NCBI GenBank assembly: GCA_030635835.1
Contig: DAOVYB010000014.1
Location: 1 to 16,794, forward strand
Direction: 5' to 3'
Source of the DNA: Gammaproteobacteria bacterium
Lineage (GTDB): Bacteria; Pseudomonadota; Gammaproteobacteria; UBA6429
DNA length: 16,794 nucleotides
Shown: in pieces, positions 6,588 to 14,695 of the stretch
Numbering within the stretch: the first letter of the stretch is position 1
Layout: each line of letters starts with the position of its first letter
Made by a program: the position numbers and the translations under genes
Notes under the pieces: model-generated
Told to the model about the DNA's origin: nothing
What the model saw: the letters and a program-made list of their open reading frames with translations, nothing else
Databases searched by the model: none

Positions 6588-8432
6588 GTGTATTATAAAT
6601 ATTTAACTACGTTATTTTTACTGTTGTTATCAACTTCATTCATTAATGCCGTCTCGGCAAGTGCAATAAAAAAATCGCGTATTGCTGATGTCAGGGTGCT
6701 GGTCGATATTTCTGGCAGCATGAAAAAAACGGATCCAAAAAATTTAAGACGACCAGCTATTCGTTTGTTAGCAGGTTTGATTCCGGCAGGTTCACACGCA
6801 GGAATCTGGAATTTTGGCAAACAAGTGAATATGGCAGTCAAAATTGGAACAGTAAATGATAGCTGGCGAGAGCTGGCGCGCGAGCAATCAAAAAAAATAA
6901 GTTCGGCTGGTTTATATACCAACATTGAAAGTGCTATGCGCAAGGTCAGCTTTGACTGGAAAAAACCGGATAAGCGCTACAAACGTAATCTTATCTTATT
7001 AACTGATGGTCACGTTGATGTGAGTAAGGATGGTAAATTAAATAAAGCCTCAAGAAAAAGAATATTAAAAGAGATTTTACCTCAGCTTGAAAAAGCGAAA
7101 GTGCGTATACATACCATTGCTTTATCAGATGATGTTGATGAAAGTTTATTAAGCACATTATCCGCATATAGTGATGGCTTATATAAAAAGGTGAGTAGTG
7201 CTGATGATTTGCAAAAGCTTTTTTTACAAATGCTTGAGCAGTCAGTGAAGCTTGATACGTTACCACTAAAAGATAATCGCTTTAATGTTGATGCTAATGT
7301 GAATGATATGACATTGTTAGTTTTCAACAAGGATAAAGCACATCCGACGACTATTGTGACACCGGGTAAAAGATCCTGGAATAAAGAATCGCACGAAGAA
7401 AGTCTTAAATGGTTTAGCGATAATGGTTTTGATTTGATTACGATTAAAAAACCACAACCGGGACAATGGAAAATAATAGCACCTGTTGATAAAAGTAACA
7501 GGGTGGTGGTGGCTACAAACCTAAAATTAAAAACGAATGATTTGCCCAGCTATATCATGCTGGATGATGTGTTTAATATTAATGCGCAATTAGAGGAAGA
7601 TGGTAAGCAATTGAGTGATAAACGCTTGCTTTCAAGATTTGATTTTACTATTAAACGAACAATAGCCGGGCACGGTGAATGGTTATACCAGATGTCTCGT
7701 CCTGAAGAAGATAAAAATATAAGCTCATATCAATTACCTTTGATAGTTAAGGAAGGTATAAATGAGCTTGTTATAAAAGCGAAAAGTCCAACTGCTGAAC
7801 GAGAGGTGCGACACCAGTTTAAAGTATATACAACACCTGCTGAAGTTAATATTACGCAAAAACATGACAACTATGAAGTAAAGGTGACACCGTATTCTAA
7901 TTTGTTACGTCCTGAATCGGTAAAAATAAACATAACTCTTGCAGATAAAAGTCAGCATGAATTAAAGCAGCATGGTGACAGCTGGTTAATCGATATTGAT
8001 AAAAAACATCATCAAACTAAGGTTGCTTTAAAGCTGGAAGCAACACGCGCAGATGGCAAACCAATGTCTGTGAGCTTTACAAAAGTACTTGCAGCACATG
8101 ACACGGTTGAAAAATTGACTTTACCAGTTAAAGACCATCATGCTGATAAGCATAAAATTAAAAAGGATATATCGCATTCAGAAAAACCAGAAAAGAAACA
8201 TACTGATCACAAGAAAGAAGATGTGTCACATAAAAAAGAAGATGAAAAAAAACAAGATAAACATGCGGAAAAAGATGACGTTAACTGGACGTTAATTATT
8301 ATATCTATTGTTGCAGGTAATTTACTTATTATTCTGGTATTAGGTGGTGGTTACGTATTTATGAAGCGCAGAAAAGAAAAATTAGCTGCATCAATTTCTG
8401 ATGAAATGAAAGAAAGTGATGCAGAAAAATAG
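6588..8432 (+). CDS. Membrane-anchored von Willebrand factor A domain protein
   Basis: This is an exported protein with a vWA domain facing the periplasm. GTG 6588 is chosen because AGGA (6576-6579) lies 8 nt upstream and a clean signal peptide follows (hydrophobic core, then NAVSASA). TTG 6570 is the longer alternative. From GTG it has 614 residues. The vWA domain starts near residue 34, with a complete metal-binding site: DISGS (40-44), a Thr in YTNIE (about 111) and Asp in LLTDGH (about 140). A middle beta-rich region follows (about 220-500), then a charged linker rich in Lys, His, Asp and Glu (about 512-562). A membrane helix (about 565-592) and a short Lys/Glu tail end the protein. The vWA region resembles a gammaproteobacterial uncharacterised group (TIGR03503-like, from memory). 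It is probably co-transcribed with the next gene, 28 nt downstream. Its partner and role are unknown. Confidence 0.75.
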   Translation: MYYKYLTTLFLLLLSTSFINAVSASAIKKSRIADVRVLVDISGSMKKTDPKNLRRPAIRLLAGLIPAGSHAGIWNFGKQVNMAVKIGTVNDSWRELAREQSKKISSAGLYTNIESAMRKVSFDWKKPDKRYKRNLILLTDGHVDVSKDGKLNKASRKRILKEILPQLEKAKVRIHTIALSDDVDESLLSTLSAYSDGLYKKVSSADDLQKLFLQMLEQSVKLDTLPLKDNRFNVDANVNDMTLLVFNKDKAHPTTIVTPGKRSWNKESHEESLKWFSDNGFDLITIKKPQPGQWKIIAPVDKSNRVVVATNLKLKTNDLPSYIMLDDVFNINAQLEEDGKQLSDKRLLSRFDFTIKRTIAGHGEWLYQMSRPEEDKNISSYQLPLIVKEGINELVIKAKSPTAEREVRHQFKVYTTPAEVNITQKHDNYEVKVTPYSNLLRPESVKINITLADKSQHELKQHGDSWLIDIDKKHHQTKVALKLEATRADGKPMSVSFTKVLAAHDTVEKLTLPVKDHHADKHKIKKDISHSEKPEKKHTDHKKEDVSHKKEDEKKQDKHAEKDDVNWTLIIISIVAGNLLIILVLGGGYVFMKRRKEKLAASISDEMKESDAEK

Positions 8433-8460
8433 AATTTTATATGGAAGGCTATAAATTCAT

Positions 8461-9117
8461 ATGAGCGATTCATTACTAAGTTTTACAATCATTTTTGCTG
8501 AATTAGGTGGGGTTTTGCTTCTGGTTTTAATTGGCTGGGTGATTTATATCCTGATTAAATTAAAGCATGATGGAAGAGATACGCGTGATTTAATTGAACA
8601 TGCGAAAGCAATAATTCCTAAACACCGAGATAGATTAACAAGTCATTTTATTGATGAGTTTGAACTGGAAGAAAATAAAGTAGATTCAAATGTTGATTCA
8701 TTAATTGGAAAAGAAAAAAAACTCTATGAACATTTAATTAATGTCGCAATAAATAAAGATACAAAAAGATTAAAGTTAACGATTAGCGATATCAATACCC
8801 TGCTTAATGATTATGTTCGACTCTTAACCTTAAAAGGTCATCAGGTTGCAGATAAAAACAGAGATTCACGTGAACTTCAATTAAGAAAAGAAAATGAAGG
8901 CTTGCGCCTGGAAAATTCCTCGTTAGAAACCCGCCTGACTAATGCAACAGAAACCATTGAAAGTATGATGGGTGAGTTCTCTTCAATGTATGAAGGTGGT
9001 AAAAAAGAAGGGGAGCAGCGGGTTAAAAATGAAATGTATAAGTTAAAACAAACATTAGAAAGTGAAGAAGCCCGGGTCAAATCTGAGGTTAACGAGCTGG
9101 ACAAAAATGATGATTAA
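8461..9117 (+). CDS. Membrane-anchored coiled-coil protein, unknown function
   Basis: I do not recognise a family. The 218-residue protein has one N-terminal membrane helix (about residues 7-33) followed by a Lys/Arg-rich segment, so the rest is probably cytoplasmic. Residues 35-125 are mostly charged alpha-helix. Residues 135-215 look like a coiled coil, rich in Glu, Lys, Leu and Asn and almost without Pro. The shape recalls scaffolding or signalling adaptors. It starts 28 nt after the vWA gene stop, with AAGG 10-15 nt before its ATG. The vWA gene's C-terminal helix and this N-terminal helix suggest that the two meet in the membrane. It converges on the next gene with a 15-nt gap. Confidence 0.65.
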   Translation: MSDSLLSFTIIFAELGGVLLLVLIGWVIYILIKLKHDGRDTRDLIEHAKAIIPKHRDRLTSHFIDEFELEENKVDSNVDSLIGKEKKLYEHLINVAINKDTKRLKLTISDINTLLNDYVRLLTLKGHQVADKNRDSRELQLRKENEGLRLENSSLETRLTNATETIESMMGEFSSMYEGGKKEGEQRVKNEMYKLKQTLESEEARVKSEVNELDKNDD

Positions 9118-9132
9118 TATATAACTATAATA

Positions 9133-9906
9133 TTACCACTGCATACTTATCTGTAAGCCATAGCTATCAGCACCCACCGTGGGCCGAACCTGTACAAGGC
9201 TATTGCTTTTTGAATCTACACTATAAACTGCATCAACAGATTCCCAACCCAGATACCAGCCTAAAATGGCTTGTGATAAATAGTGCCGGTCATCATTAAT
9301 GCGTGATAATGCAGACAGTGTAGATGCGACATAAGCACTGTATTTTATAAAAGCATTATCTTTATTCATGTAGGCGATGGTGAGAAAAGGTACTGAACCG
9401 ATGAAGGCATGGCCACTAACACCATTAGCATCATTGAAAGGTTTCCAGTCGGATTTATAAGGCGCTTCACTTGGGCGTGATGCCCCGGTGAGTAATTGAG
9501 TCGCTAAAACTGTTGGGCCACCTACAAAATATGCACGAGCGGTACGCTCACCCCATTTACCGATTCCTGTTAATTCCGAACCATCGTTTAAATAACTGCT
9601 GATACCAGCGGAAATAAGAGAAAGCGGAATTAAATATTTTCCTTCGCCAAATTGTTTTACACTGAAAGAGTCATCAACTGAAAAAATATTAAATTTATTT
9701 CTATCCTGAAAATTTTGATCAAAATCCGTGTGGGCAAGTATTGCACCACCAGTAAAAACTATCCCCATACGAATTAAGCGATCGGCCGAATAAAATTCAC
9801 CATAATCCTGTTTCACATCAGCCCAGACACCTTCTTCTGCAAACGTTGGCACAGAGAAAAAAGAGATTAAGAAAGCGAGCAGTGATGTTATAAGGGAATA
9901 TTTCAT
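9133..9906 (-). CDS. Exported PAP2-family phosphatase-like protein with altered motif residues
   Basis: The protein resembles PAP2 (type 2 phosphatidic acid phosphatase/acid phosphatase). From ATG 9906 it has 257 residues and a signal peptide (MKYSLITSLL core, cleavage after PTFA). A TTG at 9918 gives 4 more residues, used here for numbering. Motif 1 is TGASRP (R148, P149), but the Lys expected seven residues before the Arg is Gln 141. Motif 2 is SGH (168-170), with Val instead of the usual Pro. Motif 3 has S205, R206 and H212, but Gln 216 stands where many relatives have Asp. The catalytic His and Arg remain. Hydrophobic stretches near 52-62, 97-110 and 170-205 fit the PAP2 core. The C-terminus ends in an aromatic (MQW), as in outer-membrane proteins. 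Substrate is unknown; activity is uncertain given Q141 and Q216. Confidence 0.75.
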   Translation of the reverse strand: MKYSLITSLLAFLISFFSVPTFAEEGVWADVKQDYGEFYSADRLIRMGIVFTGGAILAHTDFDQNFQDRNKFNIFSVDDSFSVKQFGEGKYLIPLSLISAGISSYLNDGSELTGIGKWGERTARAYFVGGPTVLATQLLTGASRPSEAPYKSDWKPFNDANGVSGHAFIGSVPFLTIAYMNKDNAFIKYSAYVASTLSALSRINDDRHYLSQAILGWYLGWESVDAVYSVDSKSNSLVQVRPTVGADSYGLQISMQW

Positions 9907-9992
9907 AATGATTTTCAACTTTTAAAGTTTTTATTTAAAAAAGTATAACGAATATTAACAAAGTATGCAGTTGTTAAAATAAAAATAATTAA

Positions 9993-10180
9993 ACCACAGA
10001 GGACACGGAGATTCACAGAGGAAAACATTTTGATTAGGTCATAAATCTGTTAGCCAAAGCATTTTCATCGTGACATTTTTCCAGTTATATTCTGATATAT
10101 TTGACTCTAAACTAAAATCGATAGTGCATTTCTCAATAAACGATCCCTTTTCTCTGTGAACCTCCGTGTCCTCTCGGTAA
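9993..10180. repeat. Inverted-repeat element, CCACAGAGG family, second copy
   Basis: The left arm (about 9993-10021) and right arm (about 10152-10180) are imperfect inverted repeats of the same family as 5716-5796. About 130 bp of AT-rich non-coding sequence separates them. The right end has a few changes (CTCTCGGT instead of CTCTGTGG). This element explains most of the 9919-10240 gap; no gene was seen there. Confidence 0.75.
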
Positions 10181-10242
10181 TTGCTCCATGCATTACTCTA
10201 CCTCCTGCGTCCGTGCAGTCGTGTGGTGTAAATTTTTTTAGC

Positions 10243-10274
10243 AAAAAAAAGCCTCTTAAAATAAAGAGGCTTTT
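10243..10274 (-). terminator. Rho-independent terminator of rpoH
   Basis: On the minus strand an 11-bp stem (10264-10274 with 10247-10257) with a short AT loop is followed by a run of eight T. It begins about 20 nt after the rpoH stop codon. Confidence 0.9.
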
Positions 10275-10294
10275 AATTGAATATATTTAATGTT

Positions 10295-11149
10295 TTATGC
10301 TGCTTCGCCTATAACATTACGAAGCTTTTTAATCGCATTATTTTCCAGCTGACGAATACGTTCTGCCGAAACACCATAGATATCTGCTAACTGATGTAAT
10401 GTTGATTTCTTTTCAGATAACCAACGCTGTTGCAGAATATCACGACTTCTTTCATCCAGATCTTTTAACGCCGTGTATAAACGTGTTTCCTGATTTGCTG
10501 ACCAGTCAGATTGTTCAAGTAAACGAGCTGGCTCGAGACTATTATCTTCCAGATAGTTAGCTGGAGCAGGTGCAATATTCTCATCATTGTCATCCGGACC
10601 ATCAAAGCCAATGTCCATACCACTTAAACGTTTTTCCATTTCTAAAACATCGGTACGTTTTACACCTAAATCGTCTGCAACTGAACCGACTTCATCGTCA
10701 TTGAACCAGCCGAGTTGTTTCTTCTGACGGCGTAAGTTAAAGAATAATTTACGTTGCGCCTTTGTGGTTGCAACTTTAACAATACGCCAGTTTTTTAAGA
10801 TAAATTCATGAATTTCAGCACGAATCCAGTAAACGGCAAATGAAATCAAACGTACGCCAACAGTAGGATCAAAACGTTTAACGGCTTTCATTAAACCTAT
10901 GTTGCCTTCCTGAACAAGGTCTGCCAATGCAAGACCATAACCGCTGTAACTGCGGGCTACGTGAGCAACAAAACGGAGATGCGATAAAACCAGTTTTTGC
11001 GCGGCTTCAAGATCGCCATTTTCCTGTAGCTGTGTTGCAAGCTCACGTTCTTCTTCTGCTGTCAGAATAGGAATATTTCGTGCAGCTTGTAAATAAGACT
11101 CCAGACTACCTGACGGTACTGCAAACTGTAATTGAAGACTTTTACTCAT
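10295..11149 (-). CDS. rpoH: RNA polymerase heat-shock sigma factor sigma-32
   Basis: RpoH directs RNA polymerase to heat-shock promoters. The 284-residue protein matches the family length. Region 2 is at about 50-120 ([20 protein letters not shown], then [19 protein letters not shown]). The diagnostic RpoH box QRKLFFNLR is at 132-140. Region 4 with its helix-turn-helix is at about 228-280 ([19 protein letters not shown]). ATG 11149 has a good AGGGG ribosome-binding site 6-10 nt upstream. The location beside ftsX/ftsE/ftsY is the classical gammaproteobacterial arrangement, here with a response regulator gene between ftsX and rpoH. A CIRCE-like operator overlaps its promoter and a strong terminator ends the gene, so it is probably monocistronic. 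Confidence 0.98.
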   Translation of the reverse strand: MSKSLQLQFAVPSGSLESYLQAARNIPILTAEEERELATQLQENGDLEAAQKLVLSHLRFVAHVARSYSGYGLALADLVQEGNIGLMKAVKRFDPTVGVRLISFAVYWIRAEIHEFILKNWRIVKVATTKAQRKLFFNLRRQKKQLGWFNDDEVGSVADDLGVKRTDVLEMEKRLSGMDIGFDGPDDNDENIAPAPANYLEDNSLEPARLLEQSDWSANQETRLYTALKDLDERSRDILQQRWLSEKKSTLHQLADIYGVSAERIRQLENNAIKKLRNVIGEAA

Positions 11150-11193
11150 GTCTAACCCCTGTGGTTTTGTGGATCAAATATTAGCACTACGTA

Positions 11194-11223
11194 ATATTAG
11201 CACTCGAAAGGTTAGAGTGCCAA
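11194..11223 (-). promoter_or_regulatory. CIRCE-like HrcA operator overlapping the rpoH promoter
   Basis: TTAGCACTC (11197-11205), nine bases, then GAGTGCCAA (11215-11223) matches the CIRCE consensus with one change in the second half (C for T). On the minus strand the same DNA gives a -35 of TTGGCA (11223-11218), an 18-bp spacer and a -10 of TAATAT (11199-11194), so a bound repressor would cover the promoter. A further half-site, TTAGCACTA, lies at 11181-11189, 16 bp from the first. In known systems CIRCE is bound by HrcA and usually controls groESL or dnaK. Confidence 0.85.
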
Positions 11224-11306
11224 TATTTTGATAAGTTCAATTTGTTAAAAAGATGTAAATTATTGATTTAACAGGAATAATTGTATTGTTTGTAAGGGTA
11301 TTTAAA

Positions 11307-12656
11307 TTAATTTTCGTTCAAAGGTGAGGGTTTTGCACCTTCAGCAAGATAGTATGCAACACGGTTTCGTCCATTTTCTTTGGAGTGATACAGTGCCTTA
11401 TCTGCCAGAGCCAAAATTTGGGTCAGATTGGCATCAGGGTGATCTTGCATACTGGCAAGGCCGACACTAATGGTGAGTTCAACATCAGCAGGTTTTAATT
11501 TAGCGATTTCCTGACGTAAGGTTTCGGCTTTTTGCAGGGCTTCTTCTTGCGTAGTATTTTTTATAAGTACAGAAAATTCTTCACCACCAAAACGCACCAC
11601 CATGTCAGATGGAAACATTTGGTTCAATGTTGCCCCTATTTCAGCTAAAACATGATCACCAGTGATATGTCCAAGCTTATCGTTAATATTTTTGAAATAA
11701 TCAATATCAATGAGCATCGCCCATACCGGCTGATGTGCAGTATTCTGGATGAACTCTTCTCCATTATCGACCAGGTAGCGCTTACTGCGAACACCAGTAA
11801 GACTGTCAGTTGTGGCAATTCGCTGCATACTTTCGGCCTGTTGTTTTAAGGCCTCGAATTGGTGACGAATTAATAGAAGCAGCCGGATTCTGGCCATGAT
11901 GACTTCTTCTAAAATGGGTTTACTGACAAAGTCATTACCGCCAGCATGGAAAACTTCTACCTGAGTTTTTTGATCATCAAGCCCGGTGATAACCAGGACA
12001 GGGAGTTCTTGTTGTGAGTAATGGAAACGGGCGCGAATGGCATAGAGTAAGTCACCACCGGTTAACTCTCCTTTGAGGTAAAAATCAGTAATGACGAGGT
12101 CAAAAGTGATATCTGTGTGTTCGTTATTATACTGTTTCTCCAGCATATCCATTGCTTCTTCAGCAGACTCGGTATGGGTCACTTTTAAGCCGTGTTTTTC
12201 CAATATTTTGCAAATCACCGCAGCAGCTGTTTTGCTGTCTTCGATGAATAAGATGTGCCCGACAAGGCTTGAATTTCGCTGAATAAAGGACTTAATAAAA
12301 TAACTAAAGGCTTTGTAACCTTTGGATTTATCAAAATAATCGGTGACACCGGCTTTAAAGCCTTCCTGTAACAGGCGTTCATCTGCATCACCAGAGACAA
12401 CAATAACCGGCGTATATTGGTTTGTATTTGCACTTCGAATATTGCGGCATAGAGCGAGGCCGTCCATGTCAGGTAATAAAAGCGCCGTGGTGATGAGATC
12501 ATAAGGGTTCTTTTGATGTTTCTGTAGCGCTTCTTCACCTGTTTTGCAGCTATCAATTTCAAGCTCGGTCATTTCTTCCTGCAGAATACGGGACAAAATT
12601 TGACGGGATACTGTTGAGCCGTCTACGACGAGAATGCGGGTTATTTTATCGTTCAT
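11307..12656 (-). CDS. Two-receiver response regulator with GGDEF domain (PleD-like diguanylate cyclase)
   Basis: The 449-residue protein is arranged REC-REC-GGDEF. Receiver 1 (about 6-128) looks degenerate: the acidic pair is reduced to D12-G13 and the phospho-acceptor Asp position holds Ala 58 in LITTALLLP. Receiver 2 (about 134-265) is intact: E139-D140, acceptor D191, T224 and K246. The GGDEF domain (about 280-435) has the active-site motif RFGGEEF (355-361) and DIDYFKNIND, so it should make cyclic di-GMP. The inhibitory I-site RxxD is absent (FPSD at 348-351). The arrangement is like Caulobacter PleD. The gene lies between ftsX and rpoH with 129 nt before it and 157 nt after it, so it is probably transcribed separately. 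The first Asp-lacking receiver may act as a dimerisation adaptor. Confidence 0.93.
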   Translation of the reverse strand: MNDKITRILVVDGSTVSRQILSRILQEEMTELEIDSCKTGEEALQKHQKNPYDLITTALLLPDMDGLALCRNIRSANTNQYTPVIVVSGDADERLLQEGFKAGVTDYFDKSKGYKAFSYFIKSFIQRNSSLVGHILFIEDSKTAAAVICKILEKHGLKVTHTESAEEAMDMLEKQYNNEHTDITFDLVITDFYLKGELTGGDLLYAIRARFHYSQQELPVLVITGLDDQKTQVEVFHAGGNDFVSKPILEEVIMARIRLLLLIRHQFEALKQQAESMQRIATTDSLTGVRSKRYLVDNGEEFIQNTAHQPVWAMLIDIDYFKNINDKLGHITGDHVLAEIGATLNQMFPSDMVVRFGGEEFSVLIKNTTQEEALQKAETLRQEIAKLKPADVELTISVGLASMQDHPDANLTQILALADKALYHSKENGRNRVAYYLAEGAKPSPLNEN

Positions 12657-12699
12657 GCTTTTTTAACTATTCTTCCAAAAGAAAAAAATTTGTACAATT

Positions 12700-12705
12700 A
12701 TTATA
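12700..12705 (-). promoter_or_regulatory. Possible -10 of the response regulator gene
   Basis: On the minus strand a perfect TATAAT lies about 45 nt before the response regulator ATG, in the 129-bp gap after ftsX. No good -35 is visible at standard spacing, so this is weak evidence. Confidence 0.3.
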
Positions 12706-12785
12706 GGTATTAATGAAGACAATGTTTAGTTTATCACGTTCGTTAATCTATTTGGTTTAACAAATTTTGTGGTTGCTAATTATCA

Positions 12786-13772
12786 CTATTGTGGTTCTAT
12801 TTCACGTAAATGTCGGCCAACCGCAAACCATGAGCCAAATAAACCTAAAAGAATGCTTATTCCAAGCAAAATTAGAGTGGTTATAAATGACATGTTATTG
12901 AGTTCAAATTGATTTTGATAAAGCGTGGTTAATTTTTCAATAGGGCTACTAATACTCAGCAAAGCAAAGCTCACCAGGAACCAGGCAATCATTCCCCCGA
13001 ACAGTCCGTACCAAAATCCGGTATAAAGGAACGGGCGGCGAATAAAGGCATCAGTGCCACCTATGAGTTTCATGACAACAATTTCTTTGCGGCGGTTTTG
13101 AATCGCCAGTCGAATAGTATTGCCCACTACGAGCAACACCGCGAGTGCGAGTAAAAAGCCAAGAATGAGTACACCACGTTCTACGATATTCATAATGGCG
13201 TAAAGACGTCTTACCCACTGCATATCCAGTTGTGCTTTATCGGTTTGTTTAAGCTTGCGCAGTTTATTTAACAGTTTTTGAGTCGCCTGCGCATTTGCTT
13301 TAGCTATTTGTGGTTTCACAATTAAAACCGAGGGTAGAGGGTTTGTATTTAATGCTTTTAAGGCATCACCAAAACCAGAAAGCATTTGAAACTCTTTTAA
13401 TGCCTGCTCTCGACTAATGTAATGAACGGAAATAACATCGGGCCAGCCCTGAATATCCGCTTGTAGTTTTTGTGCCTGAGATGCACGAATATTTATATTT
13501 AGAAAAACAGAAATTTGCGCGGTACTTTCCCAGTCACCGCTGAGTTGTTGTGCATTTTTGAGTAAGGTGTGTAGTCCTGTGGGTAAAGCCAGCGCAATGC
13601 CAATCACCATGCAGGTCATCAATGTTGATAACGGTGCCCGACTTAACTGCCCAAGACTGTAAAAAAAGACTTGAACGTGGCGCAAGAGATACGAGCTAAT
13701 CAAGGTGATAAAGCCGGGTCGGCTTTGCGCATCGCGTTGTCGTTGATTGTTATTCATGGGGCTGAGAGTCAT
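12786..13772 (-). CDS. ftsX: Cell division protein FtsX (divisome ABC transporter permease)
   Basis: FtsX is the membrane partner of FtsE and transmits ATP-driven signals to periplasmic cell-wall hydrolase activators. From ATG 13772 it has 328 residues, close to E. coli FtsX (352). An N-terminal cytoplasmic part and a first helix (about 50-72) lead to a periplasmic ECD with ISVFLNI, then YISREQALKEF and SGFGDALKALNTNPLP. Then come three C-terminal helices and the conserved VMKLIGGTDAFIRRPFLY segment. The start is uncertain: TTG 13778, ATG 13772 or ATG 13757. All overlap the ftsE end (by 8 bp for the last). I prefer 13772 because GGGA lies about 10 nt upstream. The overlap shows translational coupling with ftsE. 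Confidence 0.95.
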   Translation of the reverse strand: MTLSPMNNNQRQRDAQSRPGFITLISSYLLRHVQVFFYSLGQLSRAPLSTLMTCMVIGIALALPTGLHTLLKNAQQLSGDWESTAQISVFLNINIRASQAQKLQADIQGWPDVISVHYISREQALKEFQMLSGFGDALKALNTNPLPSVLIVKPQIAKANAQATQKLLNKLRKLKQTDKAQLDMQWVRRLYAIMNIVERGVLILGFLLALAVLLVVGNTIRLAIQNRRKEIVVMKLIGGTDAFIRRPFLYTGFWYGLFGGMIAWFLVSFALLSISSPIEKLTTLYQNQFELNNMSFITTLILLGISILLGLFGSWFAVGRHLREIEPQ

Positions 13773-14421
13773 TAACAAGTTTTCCCGCTTTCAGGGTTAA
13801 CGTGCGATAAGGAAGTTGTGATATTAACGCGATATCATGCGTGGCAACTAAAACAGTTACGCCGACATCACTAAAGTCCTGAAACAAGCCCATTATTTCA
13901 GCGGAGAGCTCAGGATCTAAATTACCTGTTGGTTCATCGGCAAGAATAAGCGCTGGTTTGTTAACTACAGCGCGGGCAATGCCAACACGTTGTTGTTCAC
14001 CACCGGATAAAGTAATGGGATATTTTTTTTCTTTACTGAGTAAGCCCACTTTATCAAGAGCAGCGCGAACACGCTTACCAATATCATGACGTGAATAACC
14101 GGCAATAATCAAAGGCAATGCAACATTGTCATAAACCGTGCGATCAAATAACAGCTGGTGATCCTGAAAAATGATACCGATATTACGACGAAAATACGGA
14201 ATACGACGACGCGAGACTTTAGCGAGGTTTTGGTTATTAACAATAACCTGTCCGCGACTGGAACGTTCGAGTAAAGCAATGAGTTTTAATAAAGAACTTT
14301 TACCCGCGCCAGAATGGCCAGTTAAAAAAACCATTTCCCCCGGAGTAATGTGAAAATTCACATTTTGTAGCGCATCAAAGCCGCTGCTGTAGCGTTTACT
14401 GGCGTTAACGAAACGAATCAT
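13750..14421 (-). CDS. ftsE: Cell division ATP-binding protein FtsE
   Basis: FtsE is the ABC ATPase that binds FtsX at the division septum. The 223-residue protein has the expected motifs: Walker [10 protein letters not shown] (35-43), Q-loop Gln 86, signature LSGGEQQR (138-145), Walker B LILADEP (158-164) and switch His 195. Length equals that of E. coli FtsE (222). The ATG start at 14421 has only a weak ribosome-binding site. In gammaproteobacteria ftsE normally follows ftsY closely in one operon. Here 994 bp of repeats and a GIY-YIG gene separate them, so ftsEX probably depends on its own promoter or on read-through. Confidence 0.98.
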   Translation of the reverse strand: MIRFVNASKRYSSGFDALQNVNFHITPGEMVFLTGHSGAGKSSLLKLIALLERSSRGQVIVNNQNLAKVSRRRIPYFRRNIGIIFQDHQLLFDRTVYDNVALPLIIAGYSRHDIGKRVRAALDKVGLLSKEKKYPITLSGGEQQRVGIARAVVNKPALILADEPTGNLDPELSAEIMGLFQDFSDVGVTVLVATHDIALISQLPYRTLTLKAGKLVNDSQPHE

Positions 14422-14509
14422 AAGATCTTGTACTTAATTATTATTAGACCCTATTTTTACCATAGGCAGAGCAAAGTGCACAGTGCTTATTAAAAAATAA
14501 AGGACTTTC

Positions 14510-14553
14510 AACGCAAAGGCGCAAAGGCGCGAAGAACGCAAAGGATCGCAAAG
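14510..14553. repeat. CGCAAAGG-type short-period repeat
   Basis: The segment is built from CGCAAAG-like units of 8-10 bp and resembles the arm of the 3058-3218 element. A possible decayed partner arm is CTCTGCGTTT (14631-14640), giving an element of about 130 bp. The sequence between and around it (14422-14648) contains no gene. Confidence 0.55.
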
Positions 14554-14648
14554 ATATTAAAATATTGGGCAGAATTTATTATAAGATGTATATAGTTAAA
14601 GTATTTGTAATACTGATAACATAAAGTTTTCTCTGCGTTTATTTCACA

Positions 14649-14692
14649 GCACTATATAGTGCTCGTCATGCCGGGCCGAGACCCGGCATCCA
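14649..14692. repeat. Two palindromes at the 3' end of the GIY-YIG gene (REP-like)
   Basis: GCACTATATAGTGC (14649-14662) is a perfect 14-bp palindrome. It is followed by a REP-like hairpin, ATGCCGGG (14668-14675) and CCCGGCAT (14682-14689), with a 6-nt loop and the flanks CGTC and CCAG. The hairpin ends a few bases from the GIY-YIG stop codon and might stabilise or end its mRNA. Its plan matches that of the units at 15010-15392. Confidence 0.75.
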
Positions 14693-14695
14693 GCT

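Noticed and set aside
9118..9132. Bidirectional terminator between the convergent coiled-coil and PAP2 genes
   Set aside because: Only 15 nt separate the genes and the AT-only symmetry there is too weak for a stable stem.
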